Assembly (NCBI RefSeq): GCF_048544455.1
Contig: NC_133534.1
Location: 35,402,217 to 35,466,216, forward strand
Length of the DNA stretch: 64,000 nt
Source of the DNA: Silene latifolia
Taxonomy: Eukaryota > Streptophyta > Magnoliopsida > Caryophyllales > Caryophyllaceae
Reading direction: 5' to 3'
The position numbers and the translations under genes are program-made. Positions 33,759 to 45,292 of this stretch are shown piece after piece. The notes below the pieces were generated by a model. That model was not told the origin of the DNA. It was given only the letters and a program-made list of their open reading frames with translations, and made no database searches. Within the stretch, counting starts at the first letter, position 1; each line of letters starts with the position of its first letter.

Positions 33759-35410
33759 TGTAACACCCCATTATTACTTGGCCAAGGTAATCGGGAGATG
33801 TTACCGTCTCGTTTTCCCGAGTCAGTGAATCAGAACTACTATTAAGTAAACTCTTTATATAATTAACATGTTTAATGAATTACAAATGAATAAATGAATA
33901 ATACAAGTGAGTTCATTACATGACTACTACCAACGACTAAACAACTCGACTCCAACTTCGTGTCTCGACCCATGATCCCGCGCTCTACCAAATGCAAAGC
34001 TGCAATCAACTGCTCCAAATATGAATGGAAATATCATATGAATCAACACAGGTCACCCCGTAAATAGGAGACAATTTACACATAAGCCACACACGCTAGT
34101 TTCAATAATATTAATACTTTCAGACATGACACGAGTATGTAAAGATGCCACATTATAAAGGAATGCACAAAACACGACTATACAACCACCATACCGATAC
34201 CGGGACACGCCCAGACGTACCCAAAACCTTGTGATAGTACCGGAACACCGCCCACCAAATAGTCGGACCGCAGTCCGTAATACGGAACTTGGGACACATC
34301 CATGGTACCGGACCCGTGCGCTAACTAGATGTCGTACCTCAACCATATGCATCTCTCCATAACTCAAGTCATTAATGTGCACATACATCTTGGAGAGGGA
34401 AGCTCCAGAAGGCGACCTGAGCGCAAGACGGTCTCCCTACCGCCATACGTCTCCTTAACAACAACCACATGTCCCCCATATCCTCCAACATATCCTCCAA
34501 CATATACTATAAACACAATGAAAGTAGAATGCACGCAATATACCAATATACGACTCATCATGAGACACGCTTCCATTTTACCATGAACACCAACTCCCCA
34601 GATACCTCGAAACATCAAATCATCATAATTCAATAACGTGCTAATATGCATTTCCGACAACAACATATGACTCCCACAATCCCAATATCATAACATGAAG
34701 CATATCGACTCATACCATGAAAACATGAACAATGAACACACAACAAGTATTCACATTATTAAAACCAAGTAGGATAACATGCCTTTTAGCAATCTCCATA
34801 AGCTATTCAAACGCAACACGATTCCATCTCATGAAACCGTCTCATTCTACATAAATCAGGTAATAACTATCACAATACATTATACATACTTATAAAATAC
34901 ATAACCCCTTATTATTACCATTTAATTACCTATATTACTCATATTAATCACTAATTAATTATCCCACCAAAAACCCAAAAGTTAGGGTTCATAAGAAAAG
35001 GAAAAAAAGGGTAGATCTTTACTTACAAGGTAAAAGGAAGAAGGATAAAGTGTGAAATCTTCTAATCCACGCTTAGAATCCATGGAGAGGTGCTTAGAAG
35101 GGTTTAGGAGAAATGAATTAAGGTTAGATGAAATGTTATCCCGTCTTAAGTTATATCGCCTTCTGACAAGCTACACTCGGACGAGTGCCTAGTCCACTGG
35201 GCCGAGTGCCACCCACACGGTCGAGTACAACTCGTTCTCGGTCGAGTTCTACTTACTTGGTCCACTGGACTTTTCACTAGGTCTCGTACAGGTTATACTT
35301 GCTCCAGTACGCCGCTATGTCTTACTCATGAGTGGTCTCTGATCCAGCTTAAGGGTCCTCTATCGCATCCCAAGATTCCTTTATCGATCTCTAAATATTC
35401 CGGTATTACA
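33759..35410 (-). repeat. 5' LTR of a minus-strand gypsy element
   Basis: About 1652 bp between TGTAACACCCC and CCGGTATTACA, next to a tRNA-Met primer site on its left. It shares GTCATTAATGTGCACATA (~34370) with the two preceding LTRs. Its U3 palindromes (35170-35255) lie upstream of a minus-strand TATA-like sequence at ~35145. It interrupts the Athila gag at 35411. ORFs at 34053-34666 are within the LTR and show no domain. Confidence 0.8.
35170..35255. promoter_or_regulatory. palindrome cluster IX in U3
   Basis: ACTCGGACGAGTGCC, ACTGGGCCGAGTGCC, ACGGTCGAGTAC and CTCGGTCGAGTTC in about 85 bp. Confidence 0.6.
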
Positions 35411-35790
35411 AGAGCCCCTTCGAATTGGCGTCTCTCAACAAGGTTTATGAAGACCGGCTTGATCTCAAAGTTGGTGGCTTCAATATAGGGAGTGACAATA
35501 CCCCTATGAAGCGTCGCAGGGGTGGGTTTGGAATGGTCGGAAAGTTTAATTTCACCATCTTTTTAATTGGTGGTGGTGAAGGATCCTCCTCTTCAAGAGC
35601 TTGATAATTGGCACGAATAAGAGCCAAACTATCGGAATTAGTGGCTTAAGCAAGCTCCTTGAAATAGTTTAGCCTACTATGAAAGGTTCTCTAAGCTCGG
35701 GATCAATAGGAATTGGCTCACCCAAACCAGATGACATGCACATAATACTAAAACTACAAGATGATGCTGAGAACAGTCCCAAGAAATAAG
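35411..35790 (-). pseudogene. Athila gag N-terminal fragment
   Basis: The minus strand contains PYIEATNFEIKPVFINLVE (about 35505-35440), the conserved start of Athila/Tat gag, preceded in another frame by a proline-rich stretch. At least one frame break lies near 35520. It is cut at 35411 by the LTR at 33759-35410. Primer site and LTR follow to the right, so this is the 5' end of a minus-strand Athila element. Confidence 0.7.
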
Positions 35791-35849
35791 TGTCCATTAA
35801 GACAATAAAACAAAAGAAAATTCAACAACTAAAGGAAAACAAATCGTGC

Positions 35850-35872
35850 TCTCCGACAACGATGCCAAAATT
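35850..35872 (-). other. Athila-type primer binding site (tRNA-Asp)
   Basis: The minus strand reads TTTTGGCATCGTTGTCGGAGA immediately before the LTR end. It is a decayed match to the tRNA-Asp primer sequence, related to that at 14698. Confidence 0.65.
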
Positions 35873-36225
35873 TGACATGTATATCGCGTACCTAATCATA
35901 GATAAATTACTCTAGGCTAACAACAAATGAATGTAGTTATGGAAATATGGGTCGATCACAAGGAGACGGGATGGAGATGCCTTATTAGTTATCATGGGTT
36001 GAATTTTATCAACGTCGATTTGATTGTTTAATTGTTTGATTGTTTGATTGATAAATAAAAGCAAATGATAAGATGATAAATAACAATATAAAAAAAAATC
36101 TAGTGGATATGTTCACATGTAAATTAACAAACAAATGTTGTCAAGTAATGAGAACATGAAATCGGTAATTAATCGTCTTGGTCAACCGCATTCATTGCAA
36201 CTGTCGGTTTAGACAAATACTATCC

Positions 36226-36475
36226 TACAACCAGTTGTATAGGAGCATTGTACAACCGCCTCAAAGTTATTGAGCTCTTACACAAAGTTATTGAACTATT
36301 TTACAAGTTATTGAGCTATTTTACGAAGTTATTGAGCTTACTAATTATTCTGAAAAACTCAATAACTTTATATCATAGCTCGATAATTTTGATAGTAAAG
36401 CTCGATAACTTTATAAGAAAGCTCAACTAGATTGAATAAGTTGTAAATACAACCAGTTGCATAATACATTAACTG
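36226..36475. mobile_element. MITE-like insertion with AAGTTATTGAGCT repeats
   Basis: Ends CTACAACCAGTTGTAT and (inverted) GCAACTGGTTGTAT form an imperfect TIR. The interior is a run of AAGTTATTGAGCT units that inverts midway into AGCTCGATAACTTTA, giving a long imperfect palindrome. It sits in one of the partly duplicated segments of the Athila LTR. Confidence 0.55.
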
Positions 36476-36477
36476 GT

Positions 36478-36670
36478 CGGTTTATTGCCAACCATAAAAC
36501 GGGTTTTAGAGACTTTTGATCTCACTAGGTCGTCTTACTATTCATGCTTTGTCTAATTCTTGGTCAACAGCATCCATTGCACCTGTCGGTTTATTGCCAA
36601 CCATAAAACAGGTTTTGGAGACTTTTGATCTCACTAGGTCGTCTTACTATTCATGTTTTGTCTAATTCCC
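36478..36670 (+). repeat. tandem direct repeat inside the Athila LTR
   Basis: TCGGTTTATTGCCAACCATA at 36478 and again at about 36586 begin two ~83-bp near-identical copies reaching CATGCTTTGTCTAATTC and CATGTTTTGTCTAATTC. A linker TTGGTCAACAGCATCCATTG separates them. A third partial copy (TTGGTCAACCGCATTCATTG, 36179) lies left of the MITE. Confidence 0.8.
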
Positions 36671-37789
36671 TTCCAAGGCTTTCAGTCTTAAGACGGAATT
36701 TAACAAGTATAATCAAATGTTTATGGCCACGAATCAAATACTATCATAGGATACAAGCATGGAATAGAAAAAAGAAATAAATATTCATATAACTCGATTT
36801 AACAACAAGAAACGCTAATCTACATGCTTCCCCTACACCCTAGATAATTAAAAATACTCACACATGATAATAGATAACTAACTACTAACAAGTATATAAG
36901 CAATTGCATAATAACAAGATAATAAGCAAGGAATTGAAATAACAAAAGTAAAGTAGAGAAAGGGATAAATACCCATTTAAATACTTGAATAAGAAAGCAG
37001 GAAATGGAAGAACGAATCCTAGAATAAAAACCCGATTTAAATGTAAACTTATGAACTAAAATGTTGGACATTATTATTGAGAAATGTAAAGTAGTGTTCT
37101 GACCCTAATACAATATAAAATGACGGAATAGAAGATGCATATGTTGAAATATGAGCTTCCAATTTATAGAAGAAGATTGGAACACGAAGAGAGGCCTGGT
37201 GGCTGCCAGCCCGGGGCCCAGGGACACTAATCCCGATCGGGGTTGTGGCTACCATGGCTAGGCTGCTCCGAATTTTGCTTTTACGCGCACGCACTTGCAA
37301 CCCCGGTACCTAGAGGACATGGGTTGTTAACCCCGTTAGGGGTCGTAACCAAGCATACTTTGAGCTCAATTTCCGTCTTCAAATTGATAAATGAACATGT
37401 CCCCTTGGGGTAGGGGTTATCGCATGGGGTCGGTAACGGTCTTTGAAAGCGCATTGTAACAATGACGTAACTTGTTCTAGCGACCTCCAAATGCGCTCCT
37501 TATGACTCGGAACTTCTTCTTTTAACCTCAGAACTTCCATTCCATGATAATACGCCATCCCACACTCATGTACTCGTACCAAATAGCCTCGACTTGCTCG
37601 GGATTCATCTAAGTATATGAATTTGTCGTAGAAAACGGCCCAAATCCAACAAATGACATTAAAACACAAGAATACTTTCATAGACGGTACGATATTAGCT
37701 CATCAAATCACTTTAAAGAGTAGATAAATCATACAAAATCGAGCTAATAAAGGACGGGAAAAATATATATATATAAATAAGACACATCA

Positions 37790-38524
37790 GATATGGGTCT
37801 GATATGATACCTTTGGACCCTTTCAATTTTTTTATGTACATATTTAACTTAATCTTTTAAGTTATATGTACGAAATAAAAACATCGCCATGCCCCGTTGT
37901 TTTGATAAAAAAAGAAACCCGTAGGGTAAGAGGGAAGAACCTCATTTATCTATTAAGCTCGCACTTAGAGCTTAAAAATAAGTTTCTTCAATAACATTTA
38001 TAAAATATTCTAGAGGTTTGTTTTAATTGAATAGTGACAAAATTATGTTGAAGATAATTATATAATTCAAGATCTTAAAATTCACTCTACGACATAAATT
38101 AATTTACCGTATACAACTAAAATAAATTGAAACGAATTTGATAGAAGAAGACTAATAGTTCGACGCAAGTAAAGCGACTCTTTTCCTCTCGACATAGTAA
38201 CTGAGCTCTACCGAGAATTTCAAACCGTTGCTCAATGATTTTGAAGACAAACTCAAAGAAAATGCCATGAAGTTTCTTTCTTTAACTTCTTCATTTTATT
38301 TTGCAAGGACTCAATAATTACAAGCAATACGTCTTCTTCTTCAAATACAAATTCATATTCTATATATCCTTCCAAACATGATTTGACCTCTCATCTACGT
38401 ACTAGTCCTACAATCCTACAATTAGAGTATTTGGAAATCACAATTTTCTTTTTCAAAAATGCAATGTTGCCTTTAAAGCGAACTAAATACAAAAGTCCTA
38501 TTGAAAAGGAAGGGGTGCAAAGGT
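37790..38524. other. no gene recognised
   Basis: AT-rich sequence between the Athila LTR and the LINE. No RNA, repeat or ORF could be supported. Confidence 0.5.
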
Positions 38525-38546
38525 TACAAATGCACGTTGTTTAAGA

Positions 38547-38776
38547 TTGATTAATTTTCTAAATAATACCAATTCTATAGATCTTTCTTTCTCCGGTAAT
38601 TTTTTTACTTTGGAGGAAACAAAAAGTGGTTATAAGAATGATAATGTTTTTGAAATTCTCGATAGAGCAATAACATCCCCTAATTGGATAAGTTTTTATC
38701 CAAATATGCAATTTACGCACCATACTCTTACTAGCTCAGACCATTGTCCTATCACTGTGAAGTTTAACAGTTCATA
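38547..38776 (+). pseudogene. LINE endonuclease, C-terminal part
   Basis: IDLSFSGNFFTLEETKSG, then LDRAITSPNWISFYPN and SSDHCPITV correspond to the end of the apurinic-type endonuclease, including the SDHCP motif with its catalytic His. The N-terminal half is absent (5' truncation). Confidence 0.8.
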
Positions 38777-38783
38777 GACTATA

Positions 38784-38994
38784 CATCTGAGGTAGTACCT
38801 CTTATTATTTATTTTCGGAGTTTTATTTAAAAGTTTTTGAGTTCTGCTTTAGTATAAAGTTTTTGAGCACATTTACTAAAACATTACACTAAAAAATATA
38901 ATATTGCTCAAAAACTATATTTATAAATGGTAATATGCTCAGAAAAAATGTGTATATGCTCAAAAACTACAGGTCTGAGGTACTACCTCAGATG
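38784..38994. mobile_element. MITE inside the LINE
   Basis: CATCTGAGGTAGTACCTC at the left and GAGGTACTACCTCAGATG at the right are perfect or near-perfect inverted ends, and each end is itself partly palindromic (GAGGTAGTACCTC). The interior carries AGTTTTTGAG and inverted CTCAAAAACT copies. Target duplication unclear. Confidence 0.75.
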
Positions 38995-40926
38995 CGTAAT
39001 CCTTTTTCTCGAAGTTTAATGACCAAGTTCATAAGAAAGCCCCTCCCTTTCGTTTTGAACTCTTGTGGACTCCGAAATGATTTTAGTAAAATGGTCAAAA
39101 GTTGTTGGCAATACCAGTTTCATGGATCTTATATGTTCTGTCTTTCTAAAAAATGCAAGTTTCTTAAACAAAAGGCTAAGAAATGGAATCAGTCAACTTT
39201 TGGAAATATTTATAGACAACTTTAAATTGTCGAAAAAAGTTAGAAAATATTCAAAATCAACTTGGCTCATCTCATTTTATCATTTTAGAAGAAGCACAAT
39301 TGAGATGGTTGAAAAAGCGTGATGCCCTCCTTGAATATAAACGTGTTTATTGGCAAGAAAAAGCTCGTATAAACAAAGCTAATTTTGGAGATAATAATAC
39401 CAAATTTTTCAAACTCATGCCACGATTAGACGTAGTAGAAATGGTATTAAACAGTTTATAAATAAGACTGGTACTTGTATTACTGATCAAAACCTTATTA
39501 AGTAAGAAATATCCAAAGAGTTTAAACTTAGGTTTGCGAAAAATCATCTTTGTAATTTCGACAAGAATGAGGATTTTAAGTCTATTTGTGGATTAATTAT
39601 AGACGAAGATAACAGATTTCTTACAGGTAATATTAGTAGGGAAGAGGTTAAACAAACTGTGTTTAATTTAGCTGCAGATAAATGTCCAGGTCCCGATGGA
39701 TTTCCTGCAGAGTTTTTTCAAAAGTACTGGGATATTGTAGGAAACTCTGTCACTAAAGCAGTTTTAGCATTTTTCCATTCTGGGAATATACTAAAAGAAA
39801 TAAATCATACTTTCATAGCATTGATTCCTAAAATTAAAAATCCTCAAACGGCAAACCATTTTCGCCCGATTAGTCTTTGTTCAACAATTTATAAAATTAT
39901 AGCAAAAATCTTGGCTAATCGTCTTCGAAGTGTCTTGCATAAGATTATACACCCGTTTCAAGGTGCTTTTACACCTAATCGATTCATTCAAGATAATATT
40001 CTTTTAGCACACGAGATTTTCAACTCGTTTAAACGTAAAAAAAAGGCAAAGGAGGTTGGATTGCAATCAAACTTGATATGGAGAAAGCATATGGCAGACT
40101 AGAATGGAATTTTATCGAGGAAACTTTTAAGCAAATGGGTTTTAATGCTAAGTGGATTTCATGGATTATGGCATGTATAAACATTGTTTCTTACTCAGTG
40201 TTAGTAAATGGAACACCGGGAGACGTTTTTAGACCCACTTGAGGTATTTGTCAAGGAGACCCACTTTCGTCATATATATTTATTATGTGCACCGAGATTT
40301 TAGCAAGATCTCTACACTACAAAAAAAATAGTGATGTTAGCTCTAGTGATATTGGTATTAGAATTGGATCTGGGGTGGAGAAAATTCCTTCTCTCACTTT
40401 TGCGGATGACACTATCATTTTCGCTAAAACTTCTAACCAGAGTTGTAGAACTATTAAGTCTACTTTAGGTAAATTTTGCACGATTTCCGGACAATTTGTT
40501 TATTTTGACAAATCCACTTTTCAATGCACTAGAAATATTGAGCATTCTCTTCGTGAATCCTTTAGAGACATTCTTCATATGAACGAGAAAGCTCATTTGG
40601 GTAAGTATTTAGGATGTCCTATAATTGATAGCAGAGTGACTAAAAATACTTTCGAGGACAATATTCAATCTTCTTGCACTCAATTATCGAAATGGAAAGC
40701 GAATTCTCTATCCCAAGCAGGTAAACTAGTTCTTGTCAATACTAATTTAGCCGCTAAGGGAACTTTTCATATACAAAGCTTCCTCCTTCCTTCATCGATC
40801 CATAATAGATTAGATAAAATTAATAGAGACTTTCTTTGGAATAAGAATCCTTCCCAGCGTTCTCCTAATTTGATTGGTTGGCATAAAGTTTTTTTTACCA
40901 AAGTTGGTTGGTGGTTTAAGAATTAA
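38995..40926 (+). pseudogene. LINE reverse transcriptase region
   Basis: At 39659-40102 the frame reads AADKCPGPDGFPAEFF, then HTFIALIPKIKNP, FRPISLCSTIYKIIAKILA and QGAFTPNRFIQDN, the standard plant L1 RT blocks. After a break and an in-frame TGA near 40242 (GICQGDPLS region), the frame 40285-40926 carries the catalytic FADDTIIFA. Later sequence LGKYLGCPI and LSQAGKLVLVNT is typical of the thumb and downstream region. The region 39000-39650 is in several broken frames. Confidence 0.85.
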
Positions 40927-41092
40927 ATCTTCTGAAGCAGCTAATAAAACTCTTCAAATGAAATTTTTATGGAAAATTCTTATGGATAAGGAAAGTATAT
41001 GAGTCAAAGTGGTAACTAAAAAATATTTGAGAAATTGTTCACTGTTTGATCATAAGCCTAATTCAGTCTCTTCTTGGTAATGTCGTAAACTT

Positions 41093-42246
41093 ATGAGTCT
41101 TCGAACTTTATTTAGAAAAGGACTGAGATGGCGAGTAGGTAATGGTAGCAACATTAGGTTTTGGTCTGATAATTGGATTTTTTCACACCCACTTACAAGC
41201 AGTATGGTTGATGATGATAATAACCGTGATCTTAATCTTTTGGTTAAAGATTTCATAACCTCAGACAAACAATGGGATGTTTTTAAATTATCCAGTTTAG
41301 TGAATAACGATCTTGTTAATCAGATTACTAACATTCCACTTCCACATTATGATATTCCAGATACCCTCATTTGGGGGTTGTTCGTAGATTGAAATTTCTC
41401 TACCAAAACAGCAACTTGGTTAGCGCAAAGTTTATTCGATAAAACTCTTGACAAATGTGAATTTCAGTGGACTTGGAAATTGAATATTCCTCCAAAATTG
41501 AAATTTTTTCTTTGGAAAGCCTGTGTTGACGGCCTTCCAACGAAAAGTAGACTTCTCAAGAGTCATATTGATATCCCACCTCATTGTGTTCTGTGCAAAA
41601 ATCCTATTAAAAATAAAGATCATTTCTTTTATAAATGTCCCTTAATTAAGTCTGTCATCCAAGATCTGAACATTATTAGTTTCAACGAGTTTTTGTCAAA
41701 TTATGATAATATTACAAGTCAAAGTTTTCTAACGAAACTTAATTATCTCAAAGATTTAATTCCAAAAGATGATTTCAATAAGATTATTTTTATATGGTGG
41801 AACGCATGGTTTCATAGAAATGATATTATATTTAATAATGTTATTTGAAGTATCAGCAAACTTATTACTTTATGTAATAATAGCAGTAAGGCCTGGAATG
41901 TGACTAGATTTAAGGATTTCAATAATCCCGAGATAGAAGAGTCAGCTAGAAACAACTATAGTAAGGATGAAATTTGGTGGGAAAAAACTAGAAACGGCTT
42001 CCTAAAGCTAAATTTTGACGGATCGAGAATAGAAGGTAATAAAGCTGCTTTAGGATATTCTATAAGAGATCACAATGGTAAAGTCGTTTTGTTTGGAGCA
42101 AAAAAGTGCGAATCGAATAGTATCCTTGTTGCGGAAGCTCTCGCTTTAAAAGAAGGTATCTTAGCAGCTAAATACTTAGGAATCTCAAAGTTAATTGTGG
42201 AGGGTGATAATTTCAGTGTTATTAACTCAATTCGAAATACTTGGTA
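41093..42246 (+). pseudogene. LINE zf-RVT and RNase H domains
   Basis: RVGNGSNIRFWSDNW begins at about 41129. The zf-RVT domain at 41480-41660 reads PPKLKFFLWKACVDGLPTKS, followed by a CVLCKN...HFFYKCP metal-binding pattern. After a stop (41846), RNase H at 41960-42246 reads KLNFDGSRI, VAEALALKEGI and VEGDNFSVI, retaining D, E and D. It ends at a TAA at 42245. Stops at 41390 and 41846 break the chain. Confidence 0.8.
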
Positions 42247-42508
42247 AATTTCTTGGGAAATTTCTATTATTATCAAGGATGTGAAATTAAACCTTCATTT
42301 TTTCGATGAAGTGATAATTAAACATTACTTTCGTGAAGCCAACAAGGTTGTTGACTTCATGGCTTCTATTGGACATTCATGTCCAACTCTTTCAAGCTGG
42401 TTTGATAGCCGGTGACTTCAACTTACCTCCCTCATTCGAAAGGATGAGATAGGTTGGTCCTACTCTAGAGGATCAACCTAGTTTTCTTACCTAATCAAAA
42501 AAAAAAAA

Positions 42509-43484
42509 TGTACCAACGAAGTCTAATAGGAAGAGAAATACACACCGATATAAAACGGGTCTTTACATGTGAGGGGAAGTGTGAAGAAACCCAAATTAAC
42601 CCACATGTGAATGTTCACATTAATAAAAGAGGAGATAATTTACCGCTTTATAAGTTAATGGGCTACTCCCTCTGAAAGAGGTTTAGAGTGAAACCTCATC
42701 AGACTTATGAAGCAGACTCTCTTATATTTTACAATGTAGGATAATCACATATGAGTTAATATGAATTTCTTTCACTAATAAATTATCAATGACCATCTAA
42801 TCATCATCGTCATCATTTACTTCCATGACAATAAAAATTCTTGTGTCTTTCAAAAGCACCGTACCATAGGAATTTATCCATCCCATGACAGATGCAACGA
42901 GATCATGTTTAAATGATGCAAGGTAGGAGTAATCTAGGAGCTAAAGTGAATTGTGGATTTTCTTTTACTGCTCACGACCAAACTTAGACGCTACTCATTC
43001 CTTTATGCTTCCGCAACTTTTTGTACATGGGGCTATAAATACATTGTTTTATTGCCAACATTATTATGTCATCCAGTCATTTTCACGATTAACTTTCCTA
43101 GTCGTCAAGATTTATACTTTAATAAAAACAAATTCGTTCTATTGAATTATATACGTTTGTTTTTTGGTATTATTCATAAGTGAGAAGAATATTCAATATA
43201 ACTTTTAATATACGAAGTATAACATAAAAGATAGTCATATTAGTTATTGTTAAAATTATCTTAGTGAGTACATTATGAATTATCAAATTATTATATCTTT
43301 TAATAATATGTGTAACTAAACATATGATCATAAGAAAACGAGCATTGACATACATGTGTAAAGCAAGCATATAGAATTCATTGGAACAGATGAAGTATAT
43401 TTTATTTGTATGGATTTATTTTTGCATTTGAGATACCTATATATTTTTATCGAAAGCCCTGCCGGTCTCGGATATGTCGGAGAT
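42509..43484. other. no gene recognised; possible degraded LTR
   Basis: 42540-42720 (CCACATGTGAATGTTCACATTA, TTATAAGTTAATGGGCTACT) has the look of a plant LTR or MITE but no paired copy is in the window. Short ORFs at 42951-43370 carry no domain. Confidence 0.4.
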
Positions 43485-44165
43485 CTCGAGCATGCATGAT
43501 GAGAAGTCTCTAACATAATTTCGGATCAAATTGGTGTGCTTCACTTCCTTCGGCTTCCTCCTCCAACAAAATTCGTGTTCTCAGAGTAAAATTGGTCTTT
43601 GAAAATTTTTTGAAGCCTGCCCACAATGCCATCGCAATCGTGCTCATTTCGATTTTCTTGTACCGGGCCCTACACCGTATCACGACTTCATCCACCAAGT
43701 GCCCTCGTTGTGTTGCCCTTCCCATTTTCGTCAAGCCCACTTACTCGGAAATACTGCTCCACGTAGAAAATGAAGTTCTCGACAACTTTCGATTCCCTGG
43801 ACCCGTGATAGGTATGAGGTTCAGGCGCCTTCACTTTATGGACACCCAAAAATTTCCCGTCATTGGCCACCGCTTATAGAAGCGTGGCAAAGTATTCTCT
43901 AGCTCCTCGATCATTCGATAGAGGTTCAGGCGCCTTCACTTTGCGAGGGATCACGTCACTGACAGCTTTGAGCCATCATCCCGTCCATCGTCGACTCGAG
44001 GCTACCAACTATCTATTCCAACTTCTCAAGGCCCTCGCCCATCCAGATTATGATTCCCTCGGGAAAGGAATTTTCTCATCCAACAACACCTTCTAGACCT
44101 CTACTCGGTTTTTTCCATTTTCTCGATCACTGATGAACAAATGCGGCTTGATGATACCCGTCTGA
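43485..44165 (-). pseudogene. gypsy gag fragment
   Basis: On the minus strand VKAPEPHTYHGSRESKVVEN followed by FIFYVEQYF (43870-43700), then, after a break, RARYKKIEMSTIAMALWAG and FKKFSKTNF and EEEAEGSEAHQF in another frame (43740-43510). These match the retrotransposon gag core pattern (P-x-x-Y/F-x-G-x-R...W-x-x-F). A duplicated AGGTTCAGGCGCCTTCACTT block (43818 and 43922) is present. The primer site and LTR to the right give the strand. Confidence 0.65.
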
Positions 44166-44172
44166 AAATTAA

Positions 44173-44652
44173 GCTCTGATACCAAATGTTACAGTCCGGT
44201 ACTTATGTCGGATCTTGGTGCACATCATTGCCCAACACCAAGGCAAGAATGCAAGCAATACAACGGTCTCGTGCTAGTGAGGGGTCGCCTACTGGCACGC
44301 ATCTTGGAACTCGGGGTGTGTTTCGGTAATCCTAGTCACGATTTTCAACGGCCGACACATGAAAGCAATAAAAGTAAGCAATATGATTATTCAAAGCAAG
44401 CAAAGAAGACTAATAAAGCTTGTGGTTGGAAGTGATTTTCATTGACTAGCACTCTTTAAGGAGGCTTATTTGATAGTACATGATTTGTAGATGAAAACAT
44501 TACACGCGCAGAACAACGCTACCTTTTCTAAAAACGTAACTTAAACCAAAAAACTAACTCCAAAATTCGACAAATAGAAATGAAAATACATAAGTGAAGG
44601 ACATCTAAAGGGTCGAAGTGAACCGCACACGCAGATTTTACGGATTGTTACA
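44173..44652 (-). repeat. primer site and 5' LTR of the minus-strand gypsy fragment
   Basis: The minus strand reads TTTGGTATCAGAGCTTAAT at 44173-44187 (initiator tRNA-Met site). The LTR is taken from TGTTACAGTCCGG (44189) to CGGATTGTTACA (44652), about 464 bp; both ends read TGTTACA on the plus strand, so the exact right border is less certain. It interrupts a copia gag fragment. Confidence 0.55.
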
Positions 44653-44935
44653 CCTAGCATGCACCCCCCGCGTTCCTTAAGATACTGTCATCTTCCTTGC
44701 TTGAAGACCCACCAAGCCCAGATGTACCTTTGAAGAGTGGCTTAATGCCCTTCAATTTGTACCACCATTCTGGCCTTTCGTTTAGAAGATCCAAACACAC
44801 GCTTTTATCGTGAACCTTCTGACTACAATGGCTACACAACAGATTCTAACGTTTAGTACGGGAAAGCTGAGACGAGGAATGGGTTGAGTAGCTGGACGAG
44901 GAAAAGGATAACGTTAAAGGTAGCCACTTCAGGTT
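44653..44935 (-). pseudogene. copia gag zinc-knuckle fragment
   Basis: The minus strand has an intact CX2CX4HX4C knuckle, CSHCSQKVHDKSVC (44836-44795), followed by NERPEWWYKLKG, the PEWW motif typical of copia gag. A Ser-rich stretch precedes it in the same frame with one stop. The gypsy LTR at 44652 cuts it, and the Ale-like copia element inserted 90 bp away. Confidence 0.7.
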
Positions 44936-45021
44936 ACGGGTTCTTTTAGTCGATTAATGCAAGTGGAAAGTCTGATTCAAAGTTCAAAGTGACATTTGAG
45001 AAAGGTGTACAGACCGGAGGG

Positions 45022-45198
45022 TATTAAGGAAAATACAAAGATCTCGTAGATATTATTCTTTTGTATATTCTTACGTATATTGTTAGCTTATTTACCAAGG
45101 TTTATATCTTTTGTAATTAGGTTAATCTAGATTGTATAGTATATAATAATGCCTTGTAATTCCTTCTTAATTCAATTCAATATATTCTATTTCTTACA
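45022..45198 (+). repeat. 5' LTR (177 bp) of the Ale-like element
   Basis: Starts TATTAAGG, not TGTTAAGG, and ends TTACA. It lacks ~10-20 bp present in the 3' LTR around TCCTCTAGTCTAG. Confidence 0.9.
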
Positions 45199-45210
45199 TG
45201 GTATCGAGCC
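45199..45210 (+). other. primer binding site, tRNA-Met type
   Basis: TGGTATCGAGCC lacks one A relative to the usual TGGTATCAGAGC, immediately after the LTR. Confidence 0.75.
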
Positions 45211-45292
45211 TATAACGATCTTCATCTTCTCAATTTTTTTTCTCTCCTCTATCTCTCTCGATTTACTCCTCTTTTTTTCTTCAAACCTCAAC

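Larger units (their letters stand above)
35873..37789 (-). repeat. LTR of the minus-strand Athila element
   Basis: About 1.9 kb from TGACATGTATATCGCG to AAGACACATCA. On the minus strand it opens TGATGTGTCTTATTTATATA, like the TGATGCGTGCATTTTATATA of the gypsy element at 18296. It contains an 83-bp direct repeat and a MITE (separate entries). ORFs at 36820-37681 (-) lack recognisable domains. Confidence 0.7.
38525..42508 (+). mobile_element. 5'-truncated L1-type LINE, non-functional
   Basis: In order: the C-terminal part of an endonuclease (38547-38776), reverse transcriptase (about 39600-40930), a zf-RVT region (41480-41660), an RNase H domain (41960-42246) and a poly(A) tail (42497-42508). 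The RNase H of the RVT_3 type after zf-RVT is characteristic of plant L1 LINEs. Many frame breaks and stops are present. A 211-bp MITE has inserted between the endonuclease and RT (38784-38994). No target duplication was recognised. Confidence 0.85.

Noticed and set aside
34053..34666. Overlapping ORFs of 85-111 codons
   Set aside because: They lie inside an LTR on both strands and show no domain or plausible codon pattern.
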